Assembly (NCBI GenBank): GCA_030867875.1
Contig: JAOWCC010000577.1
Location: forward strand, 155,240,344 to 155,304,343
DNA from: Actinernus sp. WN-2022
Taxonomy: Eukaryota > Cnidaria > Anthozoa > Actiniaria > Actinernidae
Length of the DNA: 64,000 nt
Direction of reading: 5' to 3'
Under the pieces are notes generated by a model, which saw only the letters and a program-made list of their open reading frames with translations, was not told the DNA's origin and made no database searches. A program made the translations under genes and the position numbers. Shown one piece after another: positions 12,301-24,300 of the stretch (position 1 is its first letter; each line of letters opens with the position of its first letter).

Positions 12301-15300
12301 TTTCTTAGCTCATCTAGATAATGATAATAATTTAATATTTTAATTGTTATCGCAGGCTGATTATATTATGGCAACTTAATTATTAAAGGGGAACTGAATC
12401 CTAAAATCAACCCAACATCTATACAAACATGTATTTTGAAATAAATAGGTTATGCTATTTTATTTTTCTGTGTTGCGTGTCCAGGAAGAGAAAATCCAAA
12501 AACCTTTCTCACAGCCTCCGCTATGTACAGACGGCTCAAGTCTTGTAATTTGTGACATCACGTGCAGGGAATAAATTAGTTTTGCCATGATGCTATCCCC
12601 AACATTGAATAGCGGAACTAATAGCTTCTAATTACAGACCATTGTGTAACTTTTCTTTGTGCTGGAGGTGTGATTGTTTTTCCTTGGTATGTGTGACAAT
12701 TATGATATGGGAAAATTTGCACTGAATTGAGCCGCCACACAATATAGATTTTTCAGTGGAAAATCTATCCTGGGTACCAGAGATTCTACTGCCTCCCTTC
12801 ACGAAAGCCGAGGAGGGAAGCGACGAGAGTTGAGGAGGGAAGCGACGAGAGTTGAGGAGGGAAGCGACAAGAGTCGAGGAGCGAAGCGATGAGAACCTCT
12901 GGTGGCACGGCTTGCCAATCTCACTTCCATGTTCGAACTTGGTACAGAATTTGTACCAGGCTTTAATTATTGGTTAGTTATAATTAGGAATGATATCTGT
13001 CGATATGATTGGCTAGATAACCGAGCGAACGAAAAACCAGTTGTGGGTTTACATTCAATCAAGATGATGACAGAAGACTCCATGCAAAAGTATTTCTCTG
13101 AGCAGTTTCTGTAACATTCAAGTCCCTTTTCCCATAGATCGAAAGTCTCAAACCTCAACAAAAAGAGTCAATTTTGAAATTCATGCAGAAGATGTTTTTG
13201 CCATGCTGCTTACTGGATGGGGAAAGTCTTTGGTGTTTGAAATGATTCCCGTGATGTGTTCGATTCGTTCTTGAACTTGAAAGGTCTGCCTTGTCCTCAG
13301 AAATTAAGCGAAAGCCACTGTTATAGTTGCGTGCCCTTTAAATTCACTTGTGGAATCACACAATCGCATTAGAGAGCTGGAGAGTCAAGGAATCAAGGCA
13401 TGTTCGCTATAAAACAGGTTTCAGGAGTCTTTTGCATAATCTGAATTTCGAACACACAAGTAGTTGGCATGTGTAGCGCAAATCAGTGGTGCGGAAAAGT
13501 GTAAACATGTATTTGACAGCTAACAGAGGTCATTGACTGCAAAACTGGTTATTCGAGAAATGTGATACTAGTTCGAACATGGAAGTGAGATTGGCAAGCC
13601 GTGCCACCAGAGGTTCTTGTCGCTTCGCTCCTCGGTGCCTAGCTTTCGCGAAAGGAGGCAGTAGAACCTCTGGTACCCAGGGTATGGAAAATCAAACTTG
13701 GAGACTAATTTTCTTCTCATAGATGCGCAACACAGAAATTAAAATAAAATAGCAGAACTTATTTCTTTTGAATACAGTACCGCCAAGAAACATATGTACA
13801 TTTATCGCGATTTGCTCGCGAGCAGATCGCGATCACTAAGTGTGATCTGCTCGCATCGTGCTCGCAATATGCTCGCGATCACATCGCAAAATGATCACGA
13901 TCAACTGGTGATCGCGGTCACAGAATCGATTCTCAACAGAAAAAAACGTAATGTATCTGACTGCAATTTCTGACCGTTTAGCAAAATGTTTACTTCGAAG
14001 CTGTGAGTTGGCTTCATTTGTTGACGGCGGTGTTGAGTAAGAAAGACAACGCATCGAGTGTGAACGAGAATAAAATCTTTTGGTCAAAGATTGTTCTTAA
14101 AGAATGTTTACTTCGAAGCAGTTGGCTTCGTTTGTTAATAAGAACGCGAACGGCGGTATTGAGTAAGAAAGACAACTCATCTAGTGTGAACAAGAATAAA
14201 TGTTTAGTCGAAGATTGTTAGCGGGCCACCTGTCTTAAAGAATGTTTACTTCAAAGCAGTTGGCTTCGTTTGTTAATAAGAACGCGAACGGCGGTATTGA
14301 GTAAGAAAGACAACTCATCTAGTGTGAACAAGAATAAATGTTTAGTCGAAGATTGTTAGCGGGCCGCCTGTCTTAAAGAATGTTTACTTCGAAGCAGTTG
14401 GCTTCGTTTGTTAATAAGAATGCAAACGGCGGTGTTCAGTATTAAAGAAAGACGACTCATCAAGTGTGAACGAGAATAAAAGTTTAGTCGAAGATTGTTA
14501 GCGGGCCGCCTGTCTTAAAGAATGTTTACTTCGAAGCAGTTTGCTTCGTTGTTAGGGCCAAATCGCACTGGGACAAGTTCTGTCAATTTTACATAAAAAG
14601 CTGTCATTGCTACACTTGTCACAGTGCGATTGCCTTTTCTGTGATTGTAGAAAAATTCCTAAGGACAACAAAACTTCAAAGTTTCAGAATGTTTCACTGC
14701 AGGACAAGTGAAACAATGCAGAACAACATTTTATAGAATAAACACAGGCTATTGTTTTTGAAATTAAACTGTCATATTTGTCATAATTATAATTATAATT
14801 ATTAGTAACGCGGTGAACCGTGACCTTGTGCTGTTCTTGAGAAAGAAAAGGTAAACATATTTTGAGAAAACAAGAAATCCAAGTGCGATGGTGCATTTCA
14901 ATTTTCAAATTTGTCAGGGTTGTTTGGGCAAAATATTTTTGGCACATTTAAAATGTTATCCTTTAGTGCGATTCGGCCCTTAATAAGAACGCGAATGGCG
15001 GTGTTGAGTAAGAAAGACAACTCATCAATTGTGAACAGGAATAAGAGTTTAGTCAAAGACTGTCTTAAAGAATGTTTACTTTGAAATGCCTGCAATAAAT
15101 ATCTCATTTACTATAAACTTTGAATTGTGAATAAAATAATTGTGTGGATGAATTCTGGTGGTCTTGTCCTTTATTACTATGAATGTTGAACGGAATATGC
15201 TAATTTCGCACCAGTTGTTGTCAATGTAGTAACGGAAGCTAAAATAATTCAAGTATAGACGTTTTTGCACGTCTTTCATTAGCAACGTGGCTTTAGAAAC

Positions 15301-18300
15301 CTGGCTTCAAAACTCACTTCAAATCTCACTTCAAAACTTCACGTTCCCATAAAGTTTCAGCGATTTTGACAGGCCTGTCAAAAATCGAGACTAACACGCC
15401 TGACTGATTCAGACTCCAAGAAGTTGAGATTTTAATTTCGAAAACATGCCTTTAGTTAGCACTGCAAACATTTGCAATGATTTTAACTGAAACCTCTAAC
15501 AACACAAGGTTTGAAACTACAGAAGCAAAAGTTTATTTGGTGTTTTGCTTTGCGCTTTAAGCACAGGGAACCCAAGCTCTGTTTGTGTTTTAAATTATAA
15601 GGGTTTGTATGGGATTTTTAACGAGTATTTGGTTGTATTTGTTAAGCCAGAAATACTGAAATAAAATCAATGAAAACTTACCTGAAGTCTTTATCTGTTC
15701 TTCATTGGGCTCTGTATACAATTTCAGCGAATTCTGTTGAAATTTTATCCCTCGACCTCTCCAGCTAAGAAAGAAAGCAAGGGAGGACGCAACCGCCATT
15801 TCTCGATGCCAATCACTCGAACATCGCGCTCGAATTTGCATCCAAAATCAATGCCAACCGCAACTAGACCTCAAATAATAGCACAACAGTATCTATTCCA
15901 AGAGCCTCGTGCCGTCTAATTTCAACAATCCCCATTTCTCGAGCCTAAATCGAACACGATTTGAAACAAATCCGCCCGTTGGGATCCGTGACTGACACTT
16001 GTTGCCAACACATAGCAACGGCAAATCGTCCCAAAGTTCACGGGCTCAGAATGATACATATACGTTATTTTGAAAGCCGTCTTCAAGCAAACGGCTCTAT
16101 GGTACAGTGGTCTAGAGTTCGCGCGTTCGATCCAACGACCCGGAGTTCGAGTCCTACACCGTGCACTGTAAAAAAAATTTTTTACTTCTTTTTCTCCTTT
16201 CTCAGTTTTATTTAATCTTTTCCTCTATTTTAAACAATTAGAGCCGCCTTCTACCTGGAAAACATTGTTGTCTTTTGGCTCTCAAGCCTCGACCAGGAGC
16301 CCATTGCCTCAACTTTAAATAACTTTTCTGGTTAGTTTATTATCACAAGAGCTAGAAGGAAAGCTCGCTGCGTAGAAGAGAAAAGCTGGGATATCGGTTT
16401 CCTTTTATTCTTCGATTCGAGCCTGGTAAGTTTATAAGCAAATTAATGTATCAGTTATTTTTTTACGGGCTTTGGTTGATTCAAATATCGCAAGTAAAGT
16501 ACCGTACGTTAATTTATTAAAACTGTTTTCACAGGACGCTCATGACCTTGATTTAGTGCGATGATGAGAAAGATATCATAACAAATTCCCTCGTTACCTC
16601 GTAATTACATAAAATCCTGTGAAAATATACTTTTACCTTGCTACGCGGGAAGGCCTAGATCTTCGTACACTGTTCCCGCGATCCCACTTGAGCATATTAT
16701 TGAGACTCGTAGACCCTTACTAGTTAGTCGCCGATAAATTTCCTTTACAAGAAAAGACTTCCCGGTCCCCGCTTGGCCTGTACATAATAAATACGTTATG
16801 TCCACTTTCCACTGAGCACAGAATTTCAGCCTGGTCAACTGTCAGCCTGGAGAGCACAAACGTGTAAGTTTTCACAGATTTGTAAGAGGTTATATATACC
16901 TATGAAAAACGAGAATACATTTTACCATACCTAGCCATTGTGGATCCCTCACATGATCGTAGCAATTACATATCCTTCGTATCATACTATTTATTGCAGA
17001 TGTCTTCGATGTTCTTTTTTATTCTTTCGACTTTCGTTCTGATAACTGTAAACTTTCAATGTGTGTGTAATGCGTGCATGGGTTTTCCCTAGCTTCGCTA
17101 GTTTCTAATTGGTCGGTATACACAATAGATGTCAGTCAGGTTATTTTGAGCACTGTTACCCAGGCCTTCCCGCGTAGCAAGGTAAAAGTATATTTTCACA
17201 GGATTTTATGTAATTACGAGGTAACGAGGGAATTCGTTATATCTTTCTCATCATCGCACTAAATCGAGGTCATGAGCGTCCTGTGAAAATATCGAACACA
17301 ACTGTTTTAATAAATTAACGTACGGTACTTTACTTGCGATATTTGAATCAACCAAAGCCCGTAAAAAAATAACTGATACATTAATTTGCTTATAAACTTA
17401 CCAGGCTCGAATCGAAGAATAAAAGGAAACCGATATCCCAGCTTTTCTCTTCTACGCAGCGAGCTTTCCTTCTAGCTCTTGTGATAATAAACTAACCAGA
17501 AAAGTTATTTAAAGTTGAGGCAATGGGCTCCTGGTCGAGGCTTGAGAGCCAAAAGACAACAATGTTTTCCAGGTAGAAGGCGGCTCTAATTGTTTAAAAT
17601 AGAGGAAAAGATTAAATAAAACTGAGAAAGGAGAAAAAGAATTAAAAAAATTTTTTTTTTACAGTGCACGGTGTAGGACTCGAACTCCGGGTCGTTGGAT
17701 CGGACGTGCGAACTCTAGACCACTGTACCATAGAGCCGTTTGCTTGAAGACGGCTTTCAAAATAACGTATATGTATCATTCTGAGCCCGTGAACTTTGGG
17801 ACGATTTGCCGTTGCTATGTGTTGGCAACAAGTGTCAGTCACGGATCCCAACGGGCGGATTTGTTTCAAATCGTGTTCGATTTAGGCTCGAGAAATGGGG
17901 ATTGTTGAAATTAGACGGCACAAGGCTCTTGGAATAGATACTGTTGTGCTATTATTTGAGGTCTAGTTGCGGTTGGCATTGATTTTGGATGCAAATTCGA
18001 GCGCGATGTTCGAGTGATTGGCATCGAGAAATGGCGGTTGCGTCCTCCCTTGCCTTCTTTCTTAGCTGGAGAGGTCGAGGGATAAAATTTCAACAGAATT
18101 CGCTGAAATTGCATACAGAGCCCAATGAAGAACAGATAAAGACTTCAGGTAAGTTTTCATTGATTTTATTTCAGTATTTCTGGCTTAACAAATACAACCA
18201 AATACTCATTAAAAATCCCATACAAACCCTTATAATTTAAAACACAAACAGAGCTTGGGTTCCCTGTGCTTTAAGCGGGTCCCGCACCACTGTTCGGGGA

Positions 18301-21300
18301 ACTAATTAATATAAGCGAGCGGCCATTTTGTGATTATTTTGTTTCACTAGTTCAGGATTACATATTTTATGCTAGTTCTAGATTATTTGGTATAGATTTT
18401 CAGTAAGGTTATCAGAAGAAATGTAAGGATGCATTACAAGCAAGCTGTGAAGCAGGATGGATAGAAGTGCCTTCCCCGATAAACAAACTGCAGTGTTGAA
18501 TAAAAGAACACAACTCTTCCAAGTGTGAAATGATTGAGAATGGCCTCGCGCACGAAGTTGGTGTACACGACGAAAATGGAGAAAATTTAGACAAAATTTG
18601 TTTTAGAATTGTTGTAACTTTGTCGTTATTTAATTGAATGTTATTAAATTCCAACCACTCTGACCTTAATTTGATGTAGTTTCTCGAATGTTAATCTTTA
18701 TCTTCGAAAGAGGGAATAACGTGGCGCTGAGAATAAAAATATCAACCGTTCTCAACAGAAAAAACGTGAAAGCCGCGTAACAAAACCTCTCAATTTCAGA
18801 GTGAAATTTCATCGCGCAAATCGCGCCTTCCGGCACGCTCAATTTCTATTTTGCAAATCATGCAAATCGCGCACTTTTTCCATCGCGCACTTTTTGCCTT
18901 TTTTGCACTTTTTGCTATCACTTTGCCAATAAATATTTTTACATCAATCTGAAACTATTCATTTTATCACTTAAATTTGAGTGTTAACGTTGAATGACAA
19001 GATTATGACTTAAATGTATATTCAACAAATGAATGTATTTTAATGGCTAGTCGCTTTCGGCTTTGTCAGAAATTTTATTATTGCTTTATGCAAATTTTGC
19101 TATCTTTGTGATCCGATGGAAATCAGCCTTAAAATGTGCACAGATCGACCGTCTTAATTCACAATGCGATGAAGTTCATTCAAGTTAAACTCCAGCACAC
19201 TAGAATCCAAGAAATATTATGTAGTAACTCCAAGAAAGACCTTTCACTTTCAGTGAGTTGATCTTTTGCACGTGCCAATCTAAATTGTCTGTGATGTCAC
19301 AATACTAATTCAGTTGTTTACAATTTCAAACTTTGAAGAATTCCCACGGGGGTTGAATGGGCTCGTAGTCTTATGTAAATTGAGCTTAGTTTCTTTTCTT
19401 TTTTTCCAAACTAAACAGAGGAAGTGTGTTTTTCTTTGGAAACAAAGACGCTAAGTTTTGGAAGCAACGTGCACACCACAAATGAGAAATCTTTGATACA
19501 AAACGAGGGTTTATTTCACCCGCTTTATTTCGCAAGAGCTGTACTTGGGAGTTTATAAAATACAAGCAAAAAAGCCGCTATGTTTTAAGGTGCACATTTT
19601 GTATTTTACAAACATGTCAGCCTACGATTACAATCTACTAACTCGATTTGCATGATTTGCGCGATGGAAAAAGTGCACGATTGGCGCGATGGAAAAAGGG
19701 CGCGATGGAAAAAGGGCGCGATTGGCGCAAAATGCGTGATTTGCGCGATCAAAGGCAAAAAAGGCACGATGAAATCTTGGAACGAGAGTTTTTTTCCGAC
19801 ATTGATTTTTTTCTAACGCTAGTTTTTGACTGATATTTCCTTTGAAGAAAGCATAAAGTACAAGAAAACCACAACGTTTTGTGGCGAATTTCAAGTGCAC
19901 TTCACCTAGAAGTACATATGCAAATTTTCTTCTCCGATATTTCTTAAACAATAAAAATTCATTGTGATGTGGAGTAAAAATCGGGTGGAAAATGACGACC
20001 TTTTTCAGACAGAATTCGAACAAATGCATTTGTTTTTTCAAATAAAACCATTTTCGAAAGTATTTTGCTCGTTTTTCTGTGCACCTAGACTGAAGTTTCA
20101 TTTTCTGAAGTCCTAGGGTTATAGGATGTTTAGATTTTGAGAAAAATAATAAAACGTAGCGTTAGAATTTTATGTTACGCTCGTGTACACCAACTCCGTG
20201 CACAAGGCCGAATACACTTTTTCCGAATTCTGGACGGATGTCTTGACAACTGTCTCGAGAAGTTTTAATTTTTGGAAGCGCTTGTGTCTTAGTCAACTGT
20301 AATACACGAACAGTGGTGCATGATCAGGACTCAATAAAGAACAAAACTCAAGCGTCTGAGTCTTTTCTAAAAGATTGGGCTTGATTTCTAATATACATTT
20401 GTAAGACGTGAAATTTCACATCCAAAAAAGCGATATTCCATTGCTGTATAAAGTGAAATTTTACTTTTACAAATGTAGACCTTAACGGAGACGTTAATAT
20501 TTATTTGGTGAATGACAGGCACTATATGAAGCTGTATTCTCACAAGATCATAATTATACAAAGTTATGGTTAAGCAACGTGGAATCAGAATTGCTTCGTT
20601 TTCTGCTCAACTTACATGTACCATGTTTCATACACTTCTTATTCTTACACATGTATAAAAGGTACAATCATGTAGAAAGAAAAGTATTTTACCACGACTT
20701 TTGCTTGCGGCCGTTTGCTCACGATCAGCTTGTGATCGCAAGCAAATCGCGAGCAAGGTACAAGCGGATTGCGGGCAAGGTGCGAGCAGATCGGGAGCAC
20801 ATCGCGAGCAAGGTGCGAGCAGATCGCGAGCAAAGTGCGAGCAGATCGCACTTCGTGATCGCGATTTGCTCGCGATCAAATGTACATAATTATGTTTCTT
20901 GGCGGTACTGTACATCTTTGTAGAGATGTTGGGTTGATTTTAGGGTTCAGTTAAGGAGTTAGAAGGTGGGCCTGTATTTTATACTATTCACACACATAAA
21001 CCTTACTACATTAATTTAACTGTTTTGGATACACAACACTCAACCAAGGAACCCACCTAGAAATACACTCAAATGCAGATGAGGAATCAACAACAAAGCT
21101 AGCTCACATGTACAGTATGCAAACCAGGAATGGAACCCTGTACCATAATGGTGAGAGGTGAGGGATTTATCACAGACTACAACAACCTCCAAATCATCTG
21201 AGACTAACCTCAAACTGAGTAACAGCACAATACTTCTCCATGTTCCCATCAGTGTATTTGCTACGATAAAACCCCTTCATCTTGTTGTTCAGTTCACCTG

Positions 21301-24300
21301 TGAAGTCTAAATTTAAGTTTCCGCTACCAACAGGCAAGGATGAAGGGAAGGTGAAAGTCACTGTCTCATCATCTTTATTGTAGCTGATGTCAGATGCAGT
21401 TAATCCTGCCAGAAAAAAAGGTTTGATCATTGCTATTAGCCGGTAACAAAATGAGTGGGGAACTGGGACAGAGTCAGTAAAACTAATTCAGTTAATAACT
21501 AGTCAAAGTGAGCATTATTTTCCAAAAGAACAGATCAAACTTAGCTAGTCTGGAAAGTATTGGAAAGTCTGGAAAATATTGACGATGCTAGAAGGCATCA
21601 AATATGTCAATTTTCCCATACAAACTCTCTTATTTTTTAACGTTGTCCCTCCAAACCATACATTCATTGTAAAATTTTGGAGGGACAAAACATTTCAATT
21701 GCTTATAATTCAGACAAGATTCACTTGAAGCACGTCAAACTTGGCACACATGCTAATTTCAATATGCTCTATCATGTGATGAACTTCATTTTAGTATTAG
21801 AGTAATTCTGATAAACTCGGTCCCAGTCTCCTGCTCATTTTGTTACCGGCCAATTATACATGTATCTGTGTACAGTAACCTGCCAGTGGCCCTTCTTGGT
21901 GTTTTTTTTCCTCACATTTGTTTTCTGATTGGGCTACCTGTGGCACATGGAGAAAAGGGTAGGGGTAGGGAACGAGAAGGCAAGAACCTGCACGTAAGGC
22001 ATACAATTTAGAGTTCTGCCCCTGGTGATATGAAAAGTCGCCATGCGTTGGTGATGCATTAACTGTTAGACAATCAACCTGTCCAATAGTAGCAAAGTTA
22101 CAATGTAAATAAACATGCCTGTTTATTTTGAACATAACTGTTTGAAATTTTGCCTCTACCAGTATAATACAGTTGTAGCAACACTTTTGCATGTATGGAG
22201 CAAAATATAATAAAGAGTTAAGAAAGAAAGTCTTGAAGCCAAACGATTGCACTACACATGATTTTTGTCGCCTGTGTCAAGTCCTGTTTCAAGTATATTA
22301 TGGTGTGTACAATATTACATTTGGAATTCTAGCCGTCCTTCGACAGAAAAATATTTAATAATGAAGCGTTGAATCGAGAGGGGAGTCAATGGAACAAAAT
22401 CATTAAGAACTAAAATATGGTGAAATATTAATAAAAAACTTACTAAGATCTCCAGAACTGAACTGCACAGAGTTGACTTTGATATCCAAACAGTTGAGGA
22501 CTACTTTTTCGGTTGACGTCTTTACCTGAATAATTATGAGGTTTAATATTGTGTCAATTCAGTTAGCTATATTGTACATGTAGCTGCTACTTGTAAAATG
22601 AATATAGTACTGCTCAAAAAGATTTTAATACTAATTGATGAAATTTCACTTAACAATTTCATTGACTGCCTCTCAGTTAGCGCAGTGGTAAAGCACCAGT
22701 CTGTCATGCGGGAGGTTGCGGGTTCAAACCCCAGCCAGACCAGTACCACTTGGGGTCTTATAAAAATAACCGAGTAGAAGGTGCTGCCTTTATATAATCC
22801 AACAGTACAAATTATGGTTAGACCTCCACATCCTTTTGGAAATTAGGACCCAAAATCATAGGACTAAGTCAACAGAGGGCCATGTGGAAGATTACGGAGT
22901 TACAGTACCGCCTGGAATTATTGAAGCATTGGGTTGCGGTTAAACCGTGGTTTTACCGCGGTCATTTGATGCGGTATTTAATACCGCACTATGGACAAGG
23001 TTTTATTCACCACAATGAAAGCCACGGCCAAAATCTGCAGCCAAATTATTCACCGCAATGAAAGCCGCGGTCAAAATCTGCGGCCATGACACAATAATAT
23101 GTATAAGTTCAATAAAACATACATGTTTCAAACGGCAGGTAGAGAAGCACACTTCAGTGAAACTAACACTTTAGAATCTTTTATTTTTGCTGTTCATTCA
23201 GAACTCAAACTGCGGGTAGAAAAGCACTCATCGGTGAAACTAAGACTAAGACATTAAAGATTCTAAAGTCTTAGTTTCACTGATGAGTGCTTCTCTACCC
23301 ACCGTTTGAGTTCTGAATGAAGCGAAAATACAAAATTATAAAGTCTTAGTTTCACCAATGAGTGCTTCTCTACCCGCCGTTTAGAGTTTTGAATGAAGCG
23401 AAAATAAAAAATTCTAACCCACCGTTAGAGTTTTGAATGAAGCGAAAATAAAAGATTCTAAAGTTAACACCGGTGTTGAATAAAGAACGCCGAGTCATCG
23501 CGCCAAACTCGCACGTTTGTGATCATGACTGCTACATGAACATATTATCTTAACTTGACACTAAAGTCAATGATTTCGGCGTGATAAAAATCTCGCATCC
23601 AAATAATTACTGCAGTTGACCGCGGTTTTACTGAGATTTAGCCTGGACTAGAGTTGATGGTAAGCTGTTCCATTCTCTTATGGTCTTAGGGAAGAAAGAA
23701 AACTGATGATAGTTTGTCTGTGATGGACTCAGGGACTTTGTAGGAGAATTGATGTAGATGTCGACTTGTTCTCCCCATTGGTGTTAAATACTTCTGTTTG
23801 TCCACCTCAACTACATCATTACGAATCTTAAATAGCATAGACAGTCTATTCTTTTTTCTTCTTAGTTCTAAGGTTTCCCATTCGAGTTCTTGTAGCATTT
23901 CAGATACACTTGATGTATTGTGGTATCCGTTTAGGGTGTAGCGCGCTGCTCTTCTTTGGACCATCTCAATTTTCTTGATGTTTACTTGGGTATATGGATG
24001 AGTATTCAACTGCTGGACGAACCAGACTCTTATATGCGACAGATTTCAGGAATGGCGAATTTACTTTAAGATTTCTCTTCAGAAAGCCCAATGTTTGATT
24101 TCCCTTGTTTGCAATATTAGAGATGTGAGTGTTCCAACGAAGATCTGATGTGAGTGTCACTCCAAGGTACTTTGCTGAATCTACTGCCTTAAGAATCTTT
24201 CCATGCAGTATGTAATTATAGATGAACAGGTTTTTTTTTGCGAGTGATCCGTAGTACATGGCATTTATCTGTATTAAATTCCATGAGCCACTTATTTTCC

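Larger units (their letters stand above)
15554..18276. mobile_element. 2.7-kb element with 1.1-kb inverted arms and a Pif1 fragment at its centre
   Basis: The left arm, 15554-16656, is the near-exact inverse of 17162-18276; blocks of tens of bases agree throughout, for example TTAACGTACGGTACTTTACT and CTCGAATCGAAGAATAAAAG. The 505-base centre holds a Pif1-like helicase remnant. Each arm carries a tRNA-like block followed by an A- or T-run. Short frames in the arms occur as mirrored pairs and are not convincing genes. The superfamily is unclear. Confidence 0.8.
13775..20910. mobile_element. CAGTACCGCC element, GATCGCGAGCA-word family (7.1 kb with nested inserts)
   Basis: The left end is CAGTACCGCCAAGAAACATA and the right end is its inverse with a 4-base indel shortly inside. 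TA flanks both ends (13773-13774 and 20911-20912). Subterminal zones at 13805-13925 and 20710-20880 are built of GATCGCGAGCA and TGCTCGCGATC words in both orientations. Subterminal repeats of about 130 bases follow (13985-15075). The body at about 15090-15550 resembles the bodies of the 4.1-kb and 37.5-kb elements. Nested inside are a Harbinger-like MITE, a long-inverted-repeat element and a further TIR element. No transposase was found. Confidence 0.8.
12385..20960. mobile_element. Fold-back element carrying a RecQ-like helicase remnant, split by a 7.1-kb insertion
   Basis: The left end contains AACTGAATCCTAAAATCAAC and the right end its inverse with few changes (TTGATTTTAGGGTTCAGTT at 20934-20953). 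Matching arms continue inward: 12780-12935 is inverse to 13560-13680, with shared TTCGAACATGGAAGTGAGAT and AAGCCGTGCCACCAGAGGTTC. The right arm is interrupted at 13775-20910 by another TIR element. Without that insert the element would be about 1.4 kb. A helicase fragment lies between the arms. Confidence 0.7.

Noticed and set aside
12902..13114. 70-codon plus-strand protein
   Set aside because: It begins inside a fold-back arm and has no motif; the real signal nearby is the broken RecQ-like fragment further right.
16093..17737. Two functional tRNA genes
   Set aside because: A- and B-box-like parts exist but the acceptor stems do not pair and A-runs follow, as in tRNA-derived SINE heads.
15590..18240. 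Paired open frames of 75-85 codons
   Set aside because: They exist as mirror images because of the inverted arms and show no domain; the identity reflects the repeat, not protein selection.
20579..20923. Protein repeats rich in ASKVRADRE on the plus strand and CSHLARD on the minus strand
   Set aside because: These peptides are read-through of the GATCGCGAGCA word zone of a transposon end, open in several frames on both strands.
22672..22745. Functional tRNA gene
   Set aside because: The promoter boxes are good but the acceptor arm is degraded and a SINE-type tail follows.
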